A stretch of 64,000 nt of DNA, taken from contig RXJD01000002.1 of the NCBI GenBank assembly GCA_003987775.1, positions 62,001 to 126,000 on the forward strand. The letters are read 5' to 3'. The translations under genes and the position numbers were made by a program. Positions 33,812 to 45,287 of the stretch are shown here, piece after piece. Origin of the DNA: Mycobacterium sp. GTDB taxonomy: Bacteria > Actinomycetota > Actinomycetes > Mycobacteriales > Mycobacteriaceae. Below the pieces are notes generated by a model. The model made no database searches. It was not told the origin of the DNA and saw only the letters and a program-made list of their open reading frames with translations. The stretch's first letter is position 1. Every line of letters starts with the position of its first letter.

Positions 33812-36213
33812 ACGCGGTGCTCTTCGTGAACCCGTTGCTCGATCGCCCGCTCACTCGGCGGCCGCGTACGTCCGGGCGCAGGGGGGTCGGGGCGGTCGAG
33901 GTCGGCGGGGTCGGGTTGGCCGCGGAAGCGGTGCCACAGGCGGCGGCCGGCCAGCGTGACCAGCACCGCCGCCGCGGTGAGGGTGATCGCGAACAGCACC
34001 TTGCCGTAGGCGTTGGAATGCACCGACAACCGCACCGGTTCGCCCAGGGTGGTGCCGTCCGGGGTGCGCAGGCCGACGTCAATGGCGACCCGCTGGGTGA
34101 AGTTGACCTCGATGGGGACCCGCAGCGGCAGGTATCCCGGCGGCAGCTCGATCTCGCCCATATCGGTCACCGTCATCCCCGGCGGGGCGTTGACCTGCAG
34201 CCGCACCCGGATCGGCACGGCCAGGCCGTTGTGCAGCGCCAGCGGCAGCGGGCTGTGCTCGGTGGCCAGCGTGTAGGAGCCGCCCGGGTTGACGATCGTC
34301 ACCGACCCGAAGAAGTCGTTGACCGTGGTGCCCACCACGTCCAGGCGCTGCTGGGCCAGGCCGTTGCGGGTGTCCGGCGGCACCGACTCGCTCAGCGCCC
34401 GCAGCATGTCCTCGCGCAGCGGCGCGGTGTACTGGGGCCCGGTCAGGCCGGTGCGCTCGTCGGTCATCAGCGCCGAGGTCAGCTTGAACAGCCGGCCCAC
34501 CTGGCCGCTGATCTCGCCGGTGATCTCGTCGCTGAACCGGCCCCGCTCCGAGGGGTAGGCGCCGGGTGGCACGGGGGGTTCGATGCGGGCGGCGGCGTCG
34601 GCGACCAGGGCGGGCAGCGGTCGCGGCACGGCCAGACCGGAGTGGATGGAGGTGGCCAGGGCGGTCAGGATGAACTGCGCGTCGTCGCCCTGCAGCGACC
34701 ACACCGCCGGCGGCACCAGGATCTGGGTGCGCGGGGCGGCTTCGGGGGTGAGGCTGCGCCACAGCATGGCGCCCAGCGCATCCTGGCGACGCGCGGTGGG
34801 CGAGTCGTGGTTGACCCGGATCGCCAGCGACGGGTCCAGATAGGTCGGGACGGTCGGGTTGGTGCCGGCCCCGGCCAGCGCGGCCCCGACGGCCGGGTCG
34901 AACGGCGCGGCCACCACCTGCGGCGAGAGCCGGTGCGGCGTGACGTTGGCGCTGCCGGCGTCGGCCGCGTCCTGGGCGGTCAGGTCGGCCGCGGCGACGG
35001 CGACGGTGTTGTCGTTGGCGCTGAGCAGGCTGACCGCGCGGCTGGTCAGCGGGCCGTCGGGCAGCAGGGCGGTGCCGCGTACCGACGTGACGTCCAGGAT
35101 GCGGTCGATGATCTCGCCGTTGCTGACGGTGGCGGTGGAGCTGAGGCCGGGGTCGTTGACGCGCTGCAGGGCGTCCAGGTCGGCCTGGGCGTAGGGCAGC
35201 GGCGCCACGCAGGTGCGGTGGGCCAGCGCGCGCAGCCGGTTGAGCCAGGTGGTCGCGGCGGCCTGGCCGGTGCCCGGGTGGGTGGGGGTGCCGGGCAGTT
35301 GCGCGGCACCGTCGGCGGCGTTGGACACGACGTAGCCGGCGGTCATGGCGTTGACGGTGACGATCAGGTCCGGGTCGACGGCCAGACACAGCGCGCGCCC
35401 GACGGCGCCGTCGGGGTCGACGTCGCGGCTGGTGGCAAGTTCGGCGGCGGCCAGCAGGGTGTCCAGGCGGCCGCCGTTGGCCAGGGAGTTGGCCAGGTCG
35501 TCGTCGACCAGCCGGACCGGGATGGTGCCGCCGGGAACCCCCGGTGCCAGCCGGGGCCGGTCGGCCAGCGGCCACAGCATGGTGATCCACACCGGCTTGG
35601 TGGTTTCGGGCGCGACGGCGGGGACGGCTTCGGTGCCCCGGTCGCCCTTGTCCGGCGGGACGCCCACCACCGGCAGCAGGAATCGCGCGTTGTCCAGCCG
35701 GGCGGGCGCGCCGTAGTCGGGGGTGCCGTTGACGTTGACCAGGACCGGGAAGATGCCCGGCTTGTCGACGGCCAGCGACGGCTTGGTGAGCGAGCGCAGC
35801 GGCGCGGACAGGGTGAAGCCGGCCTGCTGGCCCCGCTGCAGTTCCGGGGACACGGTGAGGAAGTCCGCGGCGGCCTCGTACTGGTCGGTGCTGCCGTCCA
35901 GCGAGGTGCGCAGGCCGGTGGTGGCCTCGACCGCGGAGGCGTGTTCGAGGCGGACCATCACGTCGCGCACCGGGCGGTCGCCGATGTTGGTGACCATGCC
36001 GCTGACGGTGACGACCGGGTCGCTGGTGGTGGTGACGACATCCGGTGACACCTGGTCGATGCGGACCTGGACGAACGGCGTCGCGGTGGGCTCGCCGGCA
36101 CCGGCGCGCGGGAGGGCACCGGGCGCGGTGAGCAACATCCCGAAACCGGCCAGGATGCCGATCACTGCGGCGAGACGCACCAACCTGGCCCCGCTATCGC
36201 GCGACGCCGTCAC
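33808..36213 (-). CDS. large exported membrane-anchored protein (Rv3909-like)
   Basis: 801 residues from GTG 36213, which overlaps the mutT4 stop (GTGA); the longer frame to 36465 would run through mutT4. A signal peptide-like segment ([30 protein letters not shown]) is followed by a large outside part of beta-rich character ([34 protein letters not shown] resembles an immunoglobulin-like fold). One C-terminal membrane helix (about 745-770, [18 protein letters not shown]) precedes a basic cytoplasmic tail. Function unknown. The overlaps with mutT4 and murJ suggest one transcript and a link to envelope assembly. Confidence 0.88.
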   Translation of the reverse strand: MTASRDSGARLVRLAAVIGILAGFGMLLTAPGALPRAGAGEPTATPFVQVRIDQVSPDVVTTTSDPVVTVSGMVTNIGDRPVRDVMVRLEHASAVEATTGLRTSLDGSTDQYEAAADFLTVSPELQRGQQAGFTLSAPLRSLTKPSLAVDKPGIFPVLVNVNGTPDYGAPARLDNARFLLPVVGVPPDKGDRGTEAVPAVAPETTKPVWITMLWPLADRPRLAPGVPGGTIPVRLVDDDLANSLANGGRLDTLLAAAELATSRDVDPDGAVGRALCLAVDPDLIVTVNAMTAGYVVSNAADGAAQLPGTPTHPGTGQAAATTWLNRLRALAHRTCVAPLPYAQADLDALQRVNDPGLSSTATVSNGEIIDRILDVTSVRGTALLPDGPLTSRAVSLLSANDNTVAVAAADLTAQDAADAGSANVTPHRLSPQVVAAPFDPAVGAALAGAGTNPTVPTYLDPSLAIRVNHDSPTARRQDALGAMLWRSLTPEAAPRTQILVPPAVWSLQGDDAQFILTALATSIHSGLAVPRPLPALVADAAARIEPPVPPGAYPSERGRFSDEITGEISGQVGRLFKLTSALMTDERTGLTGPQYTAPLREDMLRALSESVPPDTRNGLAQQRLDVVGTTVNDFFGSVTIVNPGGSYTLATEHSPLPLALHNGLAVPIRVRLQVNAPPGMTVTDMGEIELPPGYLPLRVPIEVNFTQRVAIDVGLRTPDGTTLGEPVRLSVHSNAYGKVLFAITLTAAAVLVTLAGRRLWHRFRGQPDPADLDRPDPPAPGRTRPPSERAIEQRVHEEHRV

Positions 36214-36950
36214 GGCCCCCGCCCGTGACCGTTCTTGCCCGGCTCCGGGTCGTTGGCGTGACGGGTGCGGGAGTGGGTCTGCGGCCGACGCCGCGGCGCG
36301 CTTGGCGGGAGCGGCGGCAGCGCGTGCTCGCCGTGGTTCTGCAGCTTGTCGATCAGCTCGTCGGCCCGTTCGGCCAGACGGCGTTCGTCGGCGTAGGCCA
36401 GCCGGGACGGCAGTTCCCGGATCGGCACCCACGCCACCTCGGCGACCTCCAGGTCTTCGTCGCACAGCTCCCCACCCAAGAACCGCATCAGATAGTGGTG
36501 CACGGTCTTGTGCACCCGTCGTCCGTCGGTGACGAACCAGTAGTCGATGCGCCCCAGCGCGGCAAGCACGCCGCCGCGGATCCCGGTCTCCTCGGCGACC
36601 TCACGGATGGCGGTCTGCTCGGCAGTCTCACCCATCTCGATGTGGCCCTTGGGCAGCGACCAGAGCATCCTGCCACGCCGGTCGATGCGTCCGATCAGGG
36701 CGGCCACCTGTGTTTCTCGGGGGCCGTCGATCCCGTCGATGACCAGGCCGCCGGCGGAGGTTTCGTGCACGGTGCGCATCCGGTCGGGGGCCCGCCGCGG
36801 CCGGGGCCGGCGCTTGGCAGCGGCGGCCGGGGTGGGTACCGTGTCGGCGGCCGGCTGGCTTTCCGTATTGTTCTCAGCCGGACGTGCGCCGCCACGACCA
36901 CGACGCCGACCGCGGCGTCGACGTGGTTTGGCTTGTTCGCCCTCCGACAC
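36210..36950 (-). CDS. mutT4: Nudix hydrolase MutT4
   Basis: 246 residues from GTG 36950 ([19 protein letters not shown]), the conserved mycobacterial start; earlier starts up to 37163 are not conserved. The basic N-terminus is followed by a Nudix domain at about 60-195, with the Nudix box [23 protein letters not shown] near 103-125 (Gly, REVAEE glutamates intact). The family hydrolyses nucleoside diphosphate-linked compounds such as oxidised nucleotides or dinucleotide polyphosphates; the substrate cannot be read here. It starts the mutT4-Rv3909-murJ-sigM direction, divergent from pcnA. Confidence 0.9.
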   Translation of the reverse strand: MSEGEQAKPRRRRGRRRGRGGARPAENNTESQPAADTVPTPAAAAKRRPRPRRAPDRMRTVHETSAGGLVIDGIDGPRETQVAALIGRIDRRGRMLWSLPKGHIEMGETAEQTAIREVAEETGIRGGVLAALGRIDYWFVTDGRRVHKTVHHYLMRFLGGELCDEDLEVAEVAWVPIRELPSRLAYADERRLAERADELIDKLQNHGEHALPPLPPSAPRRRPQTHSRTRHANDPEPGKNGHGRGP

Positions 36951-37253
36951 CCAAGCGATATTAGCTGGCACGGGCCCGTCTTCCTGATGCACTCGCCGTC
37001 GACGGGCACCTTTGGTCACGTGAGTCGCGTGCGGCACATTCGTCACAGCAGTCTCTGGATCGGGCGGGTGGGTGTTTGCCCGCCGCCGCGCGACAACGCG
37101 CGGGTGTGGCATCGGGTGTGCGGTGGCCGCGCGATATTCGCCGTAGGGCCGTGGTGGGCGCACACCGGAGTCGGCGGACGCACACTCGATGGCGCGGGGC
37201 GGTGCCCGGACGTGCGCTGAGTCACCACGGCATTCCTATTAGGCTCACCGAAC
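36951..37253. other. mutT4-pcnA divergent promoter region
   Basis: 303 bp of GC-rich sequence between two divergent genes, expected to hold both promoters. I see no clear hairpin, repeat or small gene. The short stretch TATTAGGCTCACC just before the pcnA GTG has TATTAG at about 37235 as a possible -10 element. Confidence 0.5.
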
Positions 37254-38705
<1,452 letters not shown>

Positions 38706-38834
38706 TTGACCGAGGTCGGTCTCCTGCACCGGGGCCAGAGTCCGGATCAATGCCCTGCCGGGCTGATGTGCAGCGAACGCGCGCTTCTGTCACGATCAGG
38801 GAACCGACAGCACCGCCATGACGTCGAAACCCGT

Positions 38835-39344
38835 ATGGACTACTGCCTGGGCGCAGACGACGGCACCGCCGCCATCTGGACTCGCCCGCCCGATCTGGAC
38901 CTCGACGGCGACGGCACGCTGGACGCGATCGGTCTGGATCTGGATGGTGACGGGCTGCGAGACGACGCGCTGGCCGATCTCGACGGCGACGGTTGGGCCG
39001 ACCACGCGGTGCTCGATCTCGACAACGACGGCACCCCGGACACCTACTTCGTGGACGACGGGTCCGGGGCGTGGGCGGTCGCGGTCGACCGTGATGGGCA
39101 CGTCCGGTGGTTCGGCCGAGACGGCGTGCAACACACCGGAGGTCCGCTGGTCGATTTCGACGGGCAGGGCCGGCTCGACGACCGGTTGTTCGACTCGGAC
39201 GGCGACGGGGTGGCCGACCGGGTCGTCTGCGCCGGTCCCGACGGAGTGACCGGATACGTCGACACCAACGGTGACGGGCTGTGGGACCTTCGCCTGGCGG
39301 ATACGAATGGAGACGGCGCAGCCGACGGCGCGACGGAGTTATGA
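38835..39344 (+). CDS. aspartate-rich repeat protein, Rv3906c-like
   Basis: 169 residues from ATG 38835, matching the length I recall for the M. tuberculosis neighbour Rv3906c. It contains about eight DxDxDG-type units (DLDLDGDGTLD, DLDGDGLRDD, DLDGDGWADH, DLDNDGTPDT, DFDGQGRLDD, DSDGDGVADR, DTNGDGLWDL, DTNGDGAADG). These resemble calcium-binding EF-loop or thrombospondin type-3 repeats. No signal peptide is seen. A calcium-binding role is suggested by the repeats; no partner is known. It lies next to esxD, just where the rest of ESX-2 would be expected. Confidence 0.8.
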   Translation: MDYCLGADDGTAAIWTRPPDLDLDGDGTLDAIGLDLDGDGLRDDALADLDGDGWADHAVLDLDNDGTPDTYFVDDGSGAWAVAVDRDGHVRWFGRDGVQHTGGPLVDFDGQGRLDDRLFDSDGDGVADRVVCAGPDGVTGYVDTNGDGLWDLRLADTNGDGAADGATEL

Positions 39345-39552
39345 ATTCATTCTCAAATACCCGCAGCTAACAGTTTCGACCATTACTTCGGCGTCCACCG
39401 TTTGACACGCCATGATTTCTCGTGTCCACTAAACAACCTGCTTAATGCCTGTGTAGCAACGGCATCGGGTGAAGTGACAGCCCGCGGAAGCTGGTCTAGT
39501 TTTACGCAGACCCCAGCTCGGGAAGCTCAATTAATTGAGGGAGACGTAAATA

Positions 39553-39879
39553 ATGGCAAATGCCACCGTTGTCACTCCAGAACTTCTGCGCAGTACTCAG
39601 CAGCGAATTGAAACAAGGCTGCAAGAAGCTCTGACGATCGCGAACCAATATTTGAGCGGCCACGAAAACATCATCAGCGCGACCGGCTGGGCAGGCGACG
39701 CCGGCTCGACATCGCTGAACACTGCGGGCCACATTCACCACGATCTGCAGCAGATCATGACCGGCGGCCAGCGGTTGGCACACGGCCTGGGCCGGGCGGC
39801 GGTCCTGATGGAGAACCACGAAGCCGACGCCGCACACGATCTCAATGGCGTGTTCGGCGGGGGAGCCCAAGCGGTCTAG
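39553..39879 (+). CDS. esxD: ESX-2 WXG100-family protein EsxD
   Basis: 108 residues, with GAGGGAG upstream of ATG 39553. N-terminal VTPELLRSTQQRIETRLQEAL and C-terminal LMENHEAD agree with EsxD (Rv3891c) of ESX-2 rather than EsxE/EsxF. The usual WXG turn reads GWAG (about 55-58), still a helix-turn-helix hairpin. It probably pairs with EsxC encoded next. The 208-bp gap upstream contains no eccB, eccC, PE or PPE gene, unlike complete ESX-2 loci. Confidence 0.88.
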   Translation: MANATVVTPELLRSTQQRIETRLQEALTIANQYLSGHENIISATGWAGDAGSTSLNTAGHIHHDLQQIMTGGQRLAHGLGRAAVLMENHEADAAHDLNGVFGGGAQAV

Positions 39880-39936
39880 CCCACAGCGCTGTCCACACCC
39901 GAATTCGCCCCACCATTGACAAAGGAACGAACTCTC

Positions 39937-40227
39937 ATGACAGATCAGATCGTCTACAACCATGGCGCCGTCATCGGCTTCGCCGGTGAGGTCGGTTCGC
40001 AGGCCGCGCAACTGATGGAGATCCACGCCGATGTCCTGCACATGACCCAGGCCCTCGGGGACTTCTTCCAGGGCCACGGCGCAACCGCATTCTTCGACGC
40101 CCAGCAGCAGATGTTGCGCGGCCTGGAAGACCTGATCCAGACCGTCAGCCGCCATGCCCACACCGTTCACAACGTGGACGAGATGGCGCAAGCGACCGAC
40201 GCCCAGATGGGCACCTTGTTCACCTAG
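39937..40227 (+). CDS. esxC: ESX-2 WXG100-family protein EsxC
   Basis: 96 residues from ATG 39937 (AAAGGAACGA upstream; an ATG at 39916 is less conserved). The sequence DQIVYNHGAVIGFAGEVGSQAAQL and FFQGHGATAFFDAQQQMLRGLEDLIQTV matches EsxC (Rv3890c). In this subfamily the WXG motif is replaced by GHG. It is the likely partner of EsxD, secreted as a heterodimer if the system works. Confidence 0.9.
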   Translation: MTDQIVYNHGAVIGFAGEVGSQAAQLMEIHADVLHMTQALGDFFQGHGATAFFDAQQQMLRGLEDLIQTVSRHAHTVHNVDEMAQATDAQMGTLFT

Positions 40228-40292
40228 CCACTTCGAGTGGGCCGGCGGGGCGCATGCACAGCGTGCGCCCTTGGCCTGCATTGAGAGACAAC

Positions 40293-41126
40293 GTGTTAAC
40301 CACCACCGTCGACGGCCTCTGGGCCCTGCAAGTACTCACGGGAATCGAGACTGTCGCTCCCGAGCTGGGTCTGCGGCCGCATCTGCCCAGCGTGGAGTCC
40401 AAGTGGCTGGCGTGGCAGCATCCGGTGACCGCTGAGTTGCGTGCGGCCGGAGTCGTCGATGGGACCGACTCCGTCGATCCCACCGTCGTGGAGTGGCTGA
40501 CCGTACTGTCGCGCCACGACGTCGCGTTGATCCTGCACATCCGTGCACCCGGTGACGACGAACCGGCCCGGGTCCTGCTCGCCAGGTTCGCTCAGTGGTG
40601 GGTCGCTCTGGAGCGCTCGGCGGACGTGATTCGCATCAGCGGCGCGGGCACGGCCACCGCGGAGGGAACGGCGAACACGGTGCTCGACAGGCAGATCGAG
40701 CGGTTGTGCGGCCACCTCGCGCCGGCGCTGCTAAGGCCGGTCACCCTGGATGCCGGTGCCCTGCGGACCGCGGCGGCCGGCCACGAGGAACTGCGCAGCT
40801 TTCTGGCCGGACAGGGTGTGGACGCTGATCAGATGCGGCTGCTGATCCTGGCCGCGGATCCGGCCCGGTCAGCACAGGCCTCGATCGTCGCGACGCAGTC
40901 GGGGGTGGAGACGGGACGGTTCCAGCGCACTCACGTCGGCCCCAGTGCGGTGACGATCATCGACACCCCCGAGGGGCGATTGGTTGCCGAGGATGTCGAA
41001 TCCGGCGGGCGAACCTGGATGATCGTCGCGCCTGGGACGAGCGGCAACGTCGCCGCGGCCGTACACCGCATGATGCGGCGCCTGCCGGCAGAGCAGGACT
41101 GGCATTCGTACCGCAAAGTTGTGTAG
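40293..41126 (+). CDS. espG2: EspG2, cytoplasmic chaperone of PE/PPE substrates
   Basis: 277 residues from GTG 40293 (LTTTVDGLWALQVLTGIE), the conserved EspG start; an upstream ATG at 40254 lacks homology. EspG proteins bind the tip of PPE proteins and keep them soluble for their own ESX system. Conserved positions include WLTVLSRHDVALIL, RFAQWWVALERS and the C-terminal AVHRMMRRLP. No PE/PPE gene remains in this locus, so the cognate client would have to be elsewhere. Confidence 0.88.
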   Translation: MLTTTVDGLWALQVLTGIETVAPELGLRPHLPSVESKWLAWQHPVTAELRAAGVVDGTDSVDPTVVEWLTVLSRHDVALILHIRAPGDDEPARVLLARFAQWWVALERSADVIRISGAGTATAEGTANTVLDRQIERLCGHLAPALLRPVTLDAGALRTAAAGHEELRSFLAGQGVDADQMRLLILAADPARSAQASIVATQSGVETGRFQRTHVGPSAVTIIDTPEGRLVAEDVESGGRTWMIVAPGTSGNVAAAVHRMMRRLPAEQDWHSYRKVV

Positions 41127-41161
41127 TCGAGAGGTAGCAGCCAAGTGTTAGTGATCGCGCC

Positions 41162-42163
41162 GTGACGAATACGTGGAATGCAGGCCCGAACGCCGCCGAA
41201 CAGACCGGGCGTTACCAGCACCAGGAATCCGTCTCCGGCACCCTGCGCATTTCCGACATGGTGGCTCCGCGGAAAGTGCCACCCGGATCGGGCTGGCGAA
41301 AGTTCCTCTACGCGTTGTCTTTTCAGACGATCAATCTCGGGGAGTCGCCGGCCGAACGGCACTACCGCGAATTGCAGACGCGGATCCGCCGCCACATCCG
41401 CAAGCAGTACGTGATCGGGGTGATCTCGGGCAAGGGCGGGGTCGGCAAGACCACGATGACCGCGTGCATCGGCGGCGTGTTCCGGGAATGCCGGCCCGAC
41501 AACGTGGTCGCCATCGACGCCGCCCCGGGGTTCGGGACGCTGGCCGGCCGGATCGATGAATCCCCGCCCGGGGACTACTCGGCCGTTCTGAACGACACCG
41601 ACGTCCAGGGCTACGCCGACATTCGAGAACATCTGGGCCAGAACAGCATTGGCCTGGACGTACTGGCCGGCAACCGCGCCTCGGACCAACCACGGCCACT
41701 GGTGCCGTCGATGTTCACCGGGGTGCTCTCGCGGTTGCGCCGCACCCACACCGTCATCGTGGTCGACACGTCGGACGACCTGGAACACCCGGTGATGAAG
41801 GCGGTACTCGACGCGTGTGATGCCCTCGTCTTCGTCTCAGGTCTGACCGCGGACACCTCCCTGCCGGTGACACGTTCGATCGACCTGCTGCGGTCGATGG
41901 GTTATCACGAGTTGGTGTCCCGAAGCACCGTTATCCTCAACGACAGCCGCGACAAATACGACCCGGACGCACGTAAATATCTCACCGAACGCTTCCGGCA
42001 ATCCGGGGCCACCGTCGAATTCATGCCGTACGACCCGTATTTGGCCAAGGGCGGCATCATCGATACTCGCCACGAATTGAGAAAGCAATCTCGCTTGCGG
42101 TTGTTCGAGATCACTGCCGGGCTCGCGGACAAGTACATTCCGGATGCCGACAGGCCACGGTAA
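41162..42163 (+). CDS. MinD/ParA-like ATPase of ESX-2 (Rv3888c-like)
   Basis: 333 residues from GTG 41162. Deviant Walker A GKGGVGKT at 90-97, switch-like DAAPGFG near 120 and VVDTSDD near 200 mark a SIMIBI-class ATPase, related to the C-terminal domain of EspI but without its proline-rich extension. In ESX-2 it sits between espG2 and eccD2. Its stop overlaps the eccD2 start (TAATG). Role in secretion is unknown, perhaps regulatory or positional, as proposed for EspI. Confidence 0.85.
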   Translation: MTNTWNAGPNAAEQTGRYQHQESVSGTLRISDMVAPRKVPPGSGWRKFLYALSFQTINLGESPAERHYRELQTRIRRHIRKQYVIGVISGKGGVGKTTMTACIGGVFRECRPDNVVAIDAAPGFGTLAGRIDESPPGDYSAVLNDTDVQGYADIREHLGQNSIGLDVLAGNRASDQPRPLVPSMFTGVLSRLRRTHTVIVVDTSDDLEHPVMKAVLDACDALVFVSGLTADTSLPVTRSIDLLRSMGYHELVSRSTVILNDSRDKYDPDARKYLTERFRQSGATVEFMPYDPYLAKGGIIDTRHELRKQSRLRLFEITAGLADKYIPDADRPR

Positions 42164-43644
42164 TGGCGAAGGTGTCGTTTCCCGCCCGGTGTGCGGTGGC
42201 CGTCGTCTGCGGTGAACACCTTCTTTCGCAGGTTTACCCCGCATCGGTTCCGATCGAGGTCTTCATCGACAACGCCGTCGAGCTGCTCAACGACGAACTC
42301 AAGCGTCGCGGTCTGAGCGGCCTGGACGCCGGCGCCGGATACGAATTGCACAAAGCCAACGGCGTGCGCCTGGATGTCACGAAGACCCTTGACGAACTGG
42401 GCGTCGAGGACGGCGCCACACTGGCGCTCGTTCCCGCGGTCGATGGTGAATCTTTCGAGCCGCAGTACGAATCGCTGTCCACCGGCCTGGCCCGGGTGGG
42501 CAAAAAGCTTTTCGAACCGGTCACCGTGCGCACCGCGGCCTGCACCGCGTTGGCCATCACCGCAGCCGTCGCCGCAACGATATTGGGACTTGCTGTGCGG
42601 CAGCGTATTTCGTCGGACGCGCTGGCGGCCAGCGTGGTCACCGGCAGCGTCGGGCTACTGTCCGCAGCCGGGGCCGTTGCGGTGTGGAGGTGGTGGCCGC
42701 ATCGCACCGACATGTTCGACGGGTTCGGGTGGCTGGCGGTGCCACTCCTCGCGGTGGCGCTGGGTGCGGGTGCGCCGGGTCATCTCGGTGCGGCCCATGT
42801 TTTCATCGCAACGCTGACGGCGGGCGTCTTGACCTGGGGGATGAGTGCAGCGACGGGACGCTACGTCAGCGCGGCAGCGATGGTGGTGACGCTGTGCGCG
42901 CTGGGCGGAACTGTTGCAGCGGTGCGGATGTGGTGGCCCGTACCCGCCCAGTGGCTGGGTATGTGCACATTGATCACCCTGCTGCTTGTCCTGACCCTGG
43001 CCCCGACGATCGCGCTGTGGGTCGCGCGGATCCGGCCGCCGTACTTCGGTTCGATCACCGGGCGCGACTTGTTCCGGCGCAGCGCCGGACTGCCCACAGA
43101 CGCCGTCGCACCCGTCGACGACGGTGCCGACGATGAGGCCAATACCGACACCACCCCGCGCGGCACACAAATCGCTGCGGCGGCCAGGCGCGCCAACAAC
43201 GTGCTGACGGGAATCTGCGTCGGCGCCGCGGCAGCGTTGCCCGCCGCGGTGTGGTCGTCGCTGATGCCGGGCCGCGACCGGGCGTCGGCGGCCGCGGTAC
43301 TCGCCGCGCTGTTCGTGGTGATCTTCATCAGCCGGGGCAGGGCCTTCGCCGACCGACGGCAGGCCGTTGCGTTGGTATCGGGGGCGGCCGTCGCGACCTG
43401 TGCGGGAATCGTCAAACACGTTGTGCATGAGCCGGCCTCGTCGGCCCAGGCACTCGTGGTTGCGACAGTCCTGCTGGTGGCGTTCGCCGCGGCCGGACTG
43501 CTGGCGGCCTTGCTCGTGCCGGTCACCAGGTTCACCCCGCTGGTCCGGATGGCCGCGGAGTGGGTCGAGATCGTTGCCATCATCGCTGCGCTGCCGATGG
43601 CCGCCTGGATCGGCGGGTTGTTCACGTGGGTGCGCATGCGATGA
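42163..43644 (+). CDS. eccD2: EccD2, ESX-2 membrane channel-ring component
   Basis: 493 residues. An N-terminal ubiquitin-like cytosolic domain (about 1-100; YPASVPIEVFIDNAVELLNDEL) is followed by about eleven membrane helices from residue 125 to the end. EccD dimers line the ESX inner-membrane hexamer together with EccB, EccC and EccE. The ATG shares its A with the stop of the upstream gene, and the stop overlaps the mycP2 ATG. Confidence 0.9.
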   Translation: MAKVSFPARCAVAVVCGEHLLSQVYPASVPIEVFIDNAVELLNDELKRRGLSGLDAGAGYELHKANGVRLDVTKTLDELGVEDGATLALVPAVDGESFEPQYESLSTGLARVGKKLFEPVTVRTAACTALAITAAVAATILGLAVRQRISSDALAASVVTGSVGLLSAAGAVAVWRWWPHRTDMFDGFGWLAVPLLAVALGAGAPGHLGAAHVFIATLTAGVLTWGMSAATGRYVSAAAMVVTLCALGGTVAAVRMWWPVPAQWLGMCTLITLLLVLTLAPTIALWVARIRPPYFGSITGRDLFRRSAGLPTDAVAPVDDGADDEANTDTTPRGTQIAAAARRANNVLTGICVGAAAALPAAVWSSLMPGRDRASAAAVLAALFVVIFISRGRAFADRRQAVALVSGAAVATCAGIVKHVVHEPASSAQALVVATVLLVAFAAAGLLAALLVPVTRFTPLVRMAAEWVEIVAIIAALPMAAWIGGLFTWVRMR

Positions 43645-45287
43645 GCCGGACTGAGACGACCGGCAGGAGGCTGAGCGCCGCTGCGCTGGCCGGCATCGTG
43701 CTGGGCCTGTCGACGTGTTACCCGGTGGCACAGGCTATTCCGCCACCGACAATCGACCCGTCCCGGGTGCCCGCGGACGGTAGGCCGGCCGCGGAGCAAC
43801 CGATGCGGCAGAGCAACATGTGTGCGCGGACCATCACCGTGGCCGATCCCAATGTGGGGGTCACCGCGCCCGGTTTCACCATGCTGAACATCAGCAAGGC
43901 CTGGCAGTACTCGACCGGCAACGGCGTGCCGGTGGCGATCATCGACACCGGCATCAACCCCAGCCCGCGATTGCGGGTGGTCGCCGGCGGCGACTACATC
44001 ATGGGCGGCGACGGCCTGATGGACTGCGATGCCCACGGCACCATCGTGGCGTCGGTGATCGGCGCCGCGCCGCAGGGCAGCCCGATGCCCGCCCCGATGC
44101 CCGCCACGGCGGCGTTCCCGCCGCCCGCGGGACCACCCCCGGTCGAGGGCGCGCCGCCGCCACCCGGGGGGCCGCCGCCGCCTCCCGCGGCACCGCCGCC
44201 GCCCACCCCGGTCACCGTCACCGAGACCAGACCGGCGCCACCGCCACCGCTACCCGGCGACGAACCGTCCAACGGGCCGGGGGATCCCGGCCCCGGCGGA
44301 GCCGACATACCGGAGGTACCCGCCCCGCCGCCGGGGGCACCCGACGGCGTCATGGGTGTGGCCCCGCACGCGGTGATCATCTCCATCCGCCAGTCGTCGC
44401 GCGCCTACGAGCCGGCCAATCCCGGACCCGGCGACATGGAGGTCCGCAAGAAGGCGGGCTCCATCGCGACCTTGGCGAGTGCGATCGTGCACGCCGCCAA
44501 CATGGGCGCCAAAGTGATCAACATCAGCGTGACATCGTGCGTACCTGCCGCTGACCCGCTGGATCAGGCGGCCATCGGCGCGGCGGTGTGGTACGCCGCG
44601 ACGGTCAAGGATGCGGTCATCGTCGCCGCCGCGGGCAATGACAGCGAAGACGGCTGTGCCCAGAACCCCTCCTTCGACCCGCTGGACGCCGCCGACCCGC
44701 GGGACTGGCATCAGGTCAAGACCGTCTCGTCGCCGTCATGGTTCTCCGATTACGTGTTGTCGGTGGGCGCGGTCGACAACACCGGCGCCGTCATCAGCAA
44801 GAGCCTGGCCGGGCCCTGGGTGGCGGCGGCGGCGCCCGGCGTCGGCATCATGGGGCTGTCGCCGCAGTCCGGTGGGCCTGTCAACGCCTACCCCCCAATC
44901 CGGCCCGGCGAGAAGAACATGCCGATCTGGGGGACCAGCTTCTCCGCCGCTTATGTCAGCGGCGTCGCGGCTCTGGTGCGTGCCAAGTATCCAGGGCTGT
45001 CCGCTCACCAGATCATCAACCGCATCATCCAGACAGCACACAATCCACCGCGCGGGGTGGACAACCAGGTCGGCTACGGGGTGGTGGACCCGGTGGCGGC
45101 GTTGACCTTCGATGTGCCTGCGGGGGAGCGGCTTCCACCCGCAGCGCACAGCCGGATAATCACTCCGGCCGCGCCGCCGCGGCCACCGGATCACCGCGCC
45201 CGCACCGTTGCGGTGATCTTCGCCGGACTCGTCATGGCAGCAGTGGCAGCCGCCGCCCTGATCACCCGGGTCCGGCGGGAACGATGA
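43641..45287 (+). CDS. mycP2: MycP2, mycosin subtilisin-like protease
   Basis: 548 residues from ATG 43641 (ATGA overlap with eccD2). Signal peptide to about residue 33 (YPVAQA), catalytic triad Asp-102 (IIDTGI), His-132 (DAHGT) and Ser-433 (GTSFSAAYVSG), and a C-terminal membrane helix (about 520-542). Between His and Ser there is a long loop (about 155-240) almost entirely Pro/Gly/Ala. Mycosins stabilise the ESX membrane complex and can cleave substrates. Longer than MycP1 because of this loop. Confidence 0.93.
   Translation: MSRTETTGRRLSAAALAGIVLGLSTCYPVAQAIPPPTIDPSRVPADGRPAAEQPMRQSNMCARTITVADPNVGVTAPGFTMLNISKAWQYSTGNGVPVAIIDTGINPSPRLRVVAGGDYIMGGDGLMDCDAHGTIVASVIGAAPQGSPMPAPMPATAAFPPPAGPPPVEGAPPPPGGPPPPPAAPPPPTPVTVTETRPAPPPPLPGDEPSNGPGDPGPGGADIPEVPAPPPGAPDGVMGVAPHAVIISIRQSSRAYEPANPGPGDMEVRKKAGSIATLASAIVHAANMGAKVINISVTSCVPAADPLDQAAIGAAVWYAATVKDAVIVAAAGNDSEDGCAQNPSFDPLDAADPRDWHQVKTVSSPSWFSDYVLSVGAVDNTGAVISKSLAGPWVAAAAPGVGIMGLSPQSGGPVNAYPPIRPGEKNMPIWGTSFSAAYVSGVAALVRAKYPGLSAHQIINRIIQTAHNPPRGVDNQVGYGVVDPVAALTFDVPAGERLPPAAHSRIITPAAPPRPPDHRARTVAVIFAGLVMAAVAAAALITRVRRER

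Noticed and set aside
31965..34082. 705-codon minus-strand frame
   Set aside because: Alternative frame of murJ and the end of the upstream gene; Arg/Pro/Gly-rich nonsense composition, whereas the murJ frame has clear membrane helices.
33718..36048. 776-codon plus-strand frame
   Set aside because: Antisense to the Rv3909-like gene; composition is typical of antisense GC-rich DNA, with no recognisable domain.
39553..40227. esxF/esxE pair next to pcnA as in M. tuberculosis
   Set aside because: The position fits esxF/esxE, but the sequences match EsxD and EsxC, and they are followed by espG2 and eccD2 of ESX-2.
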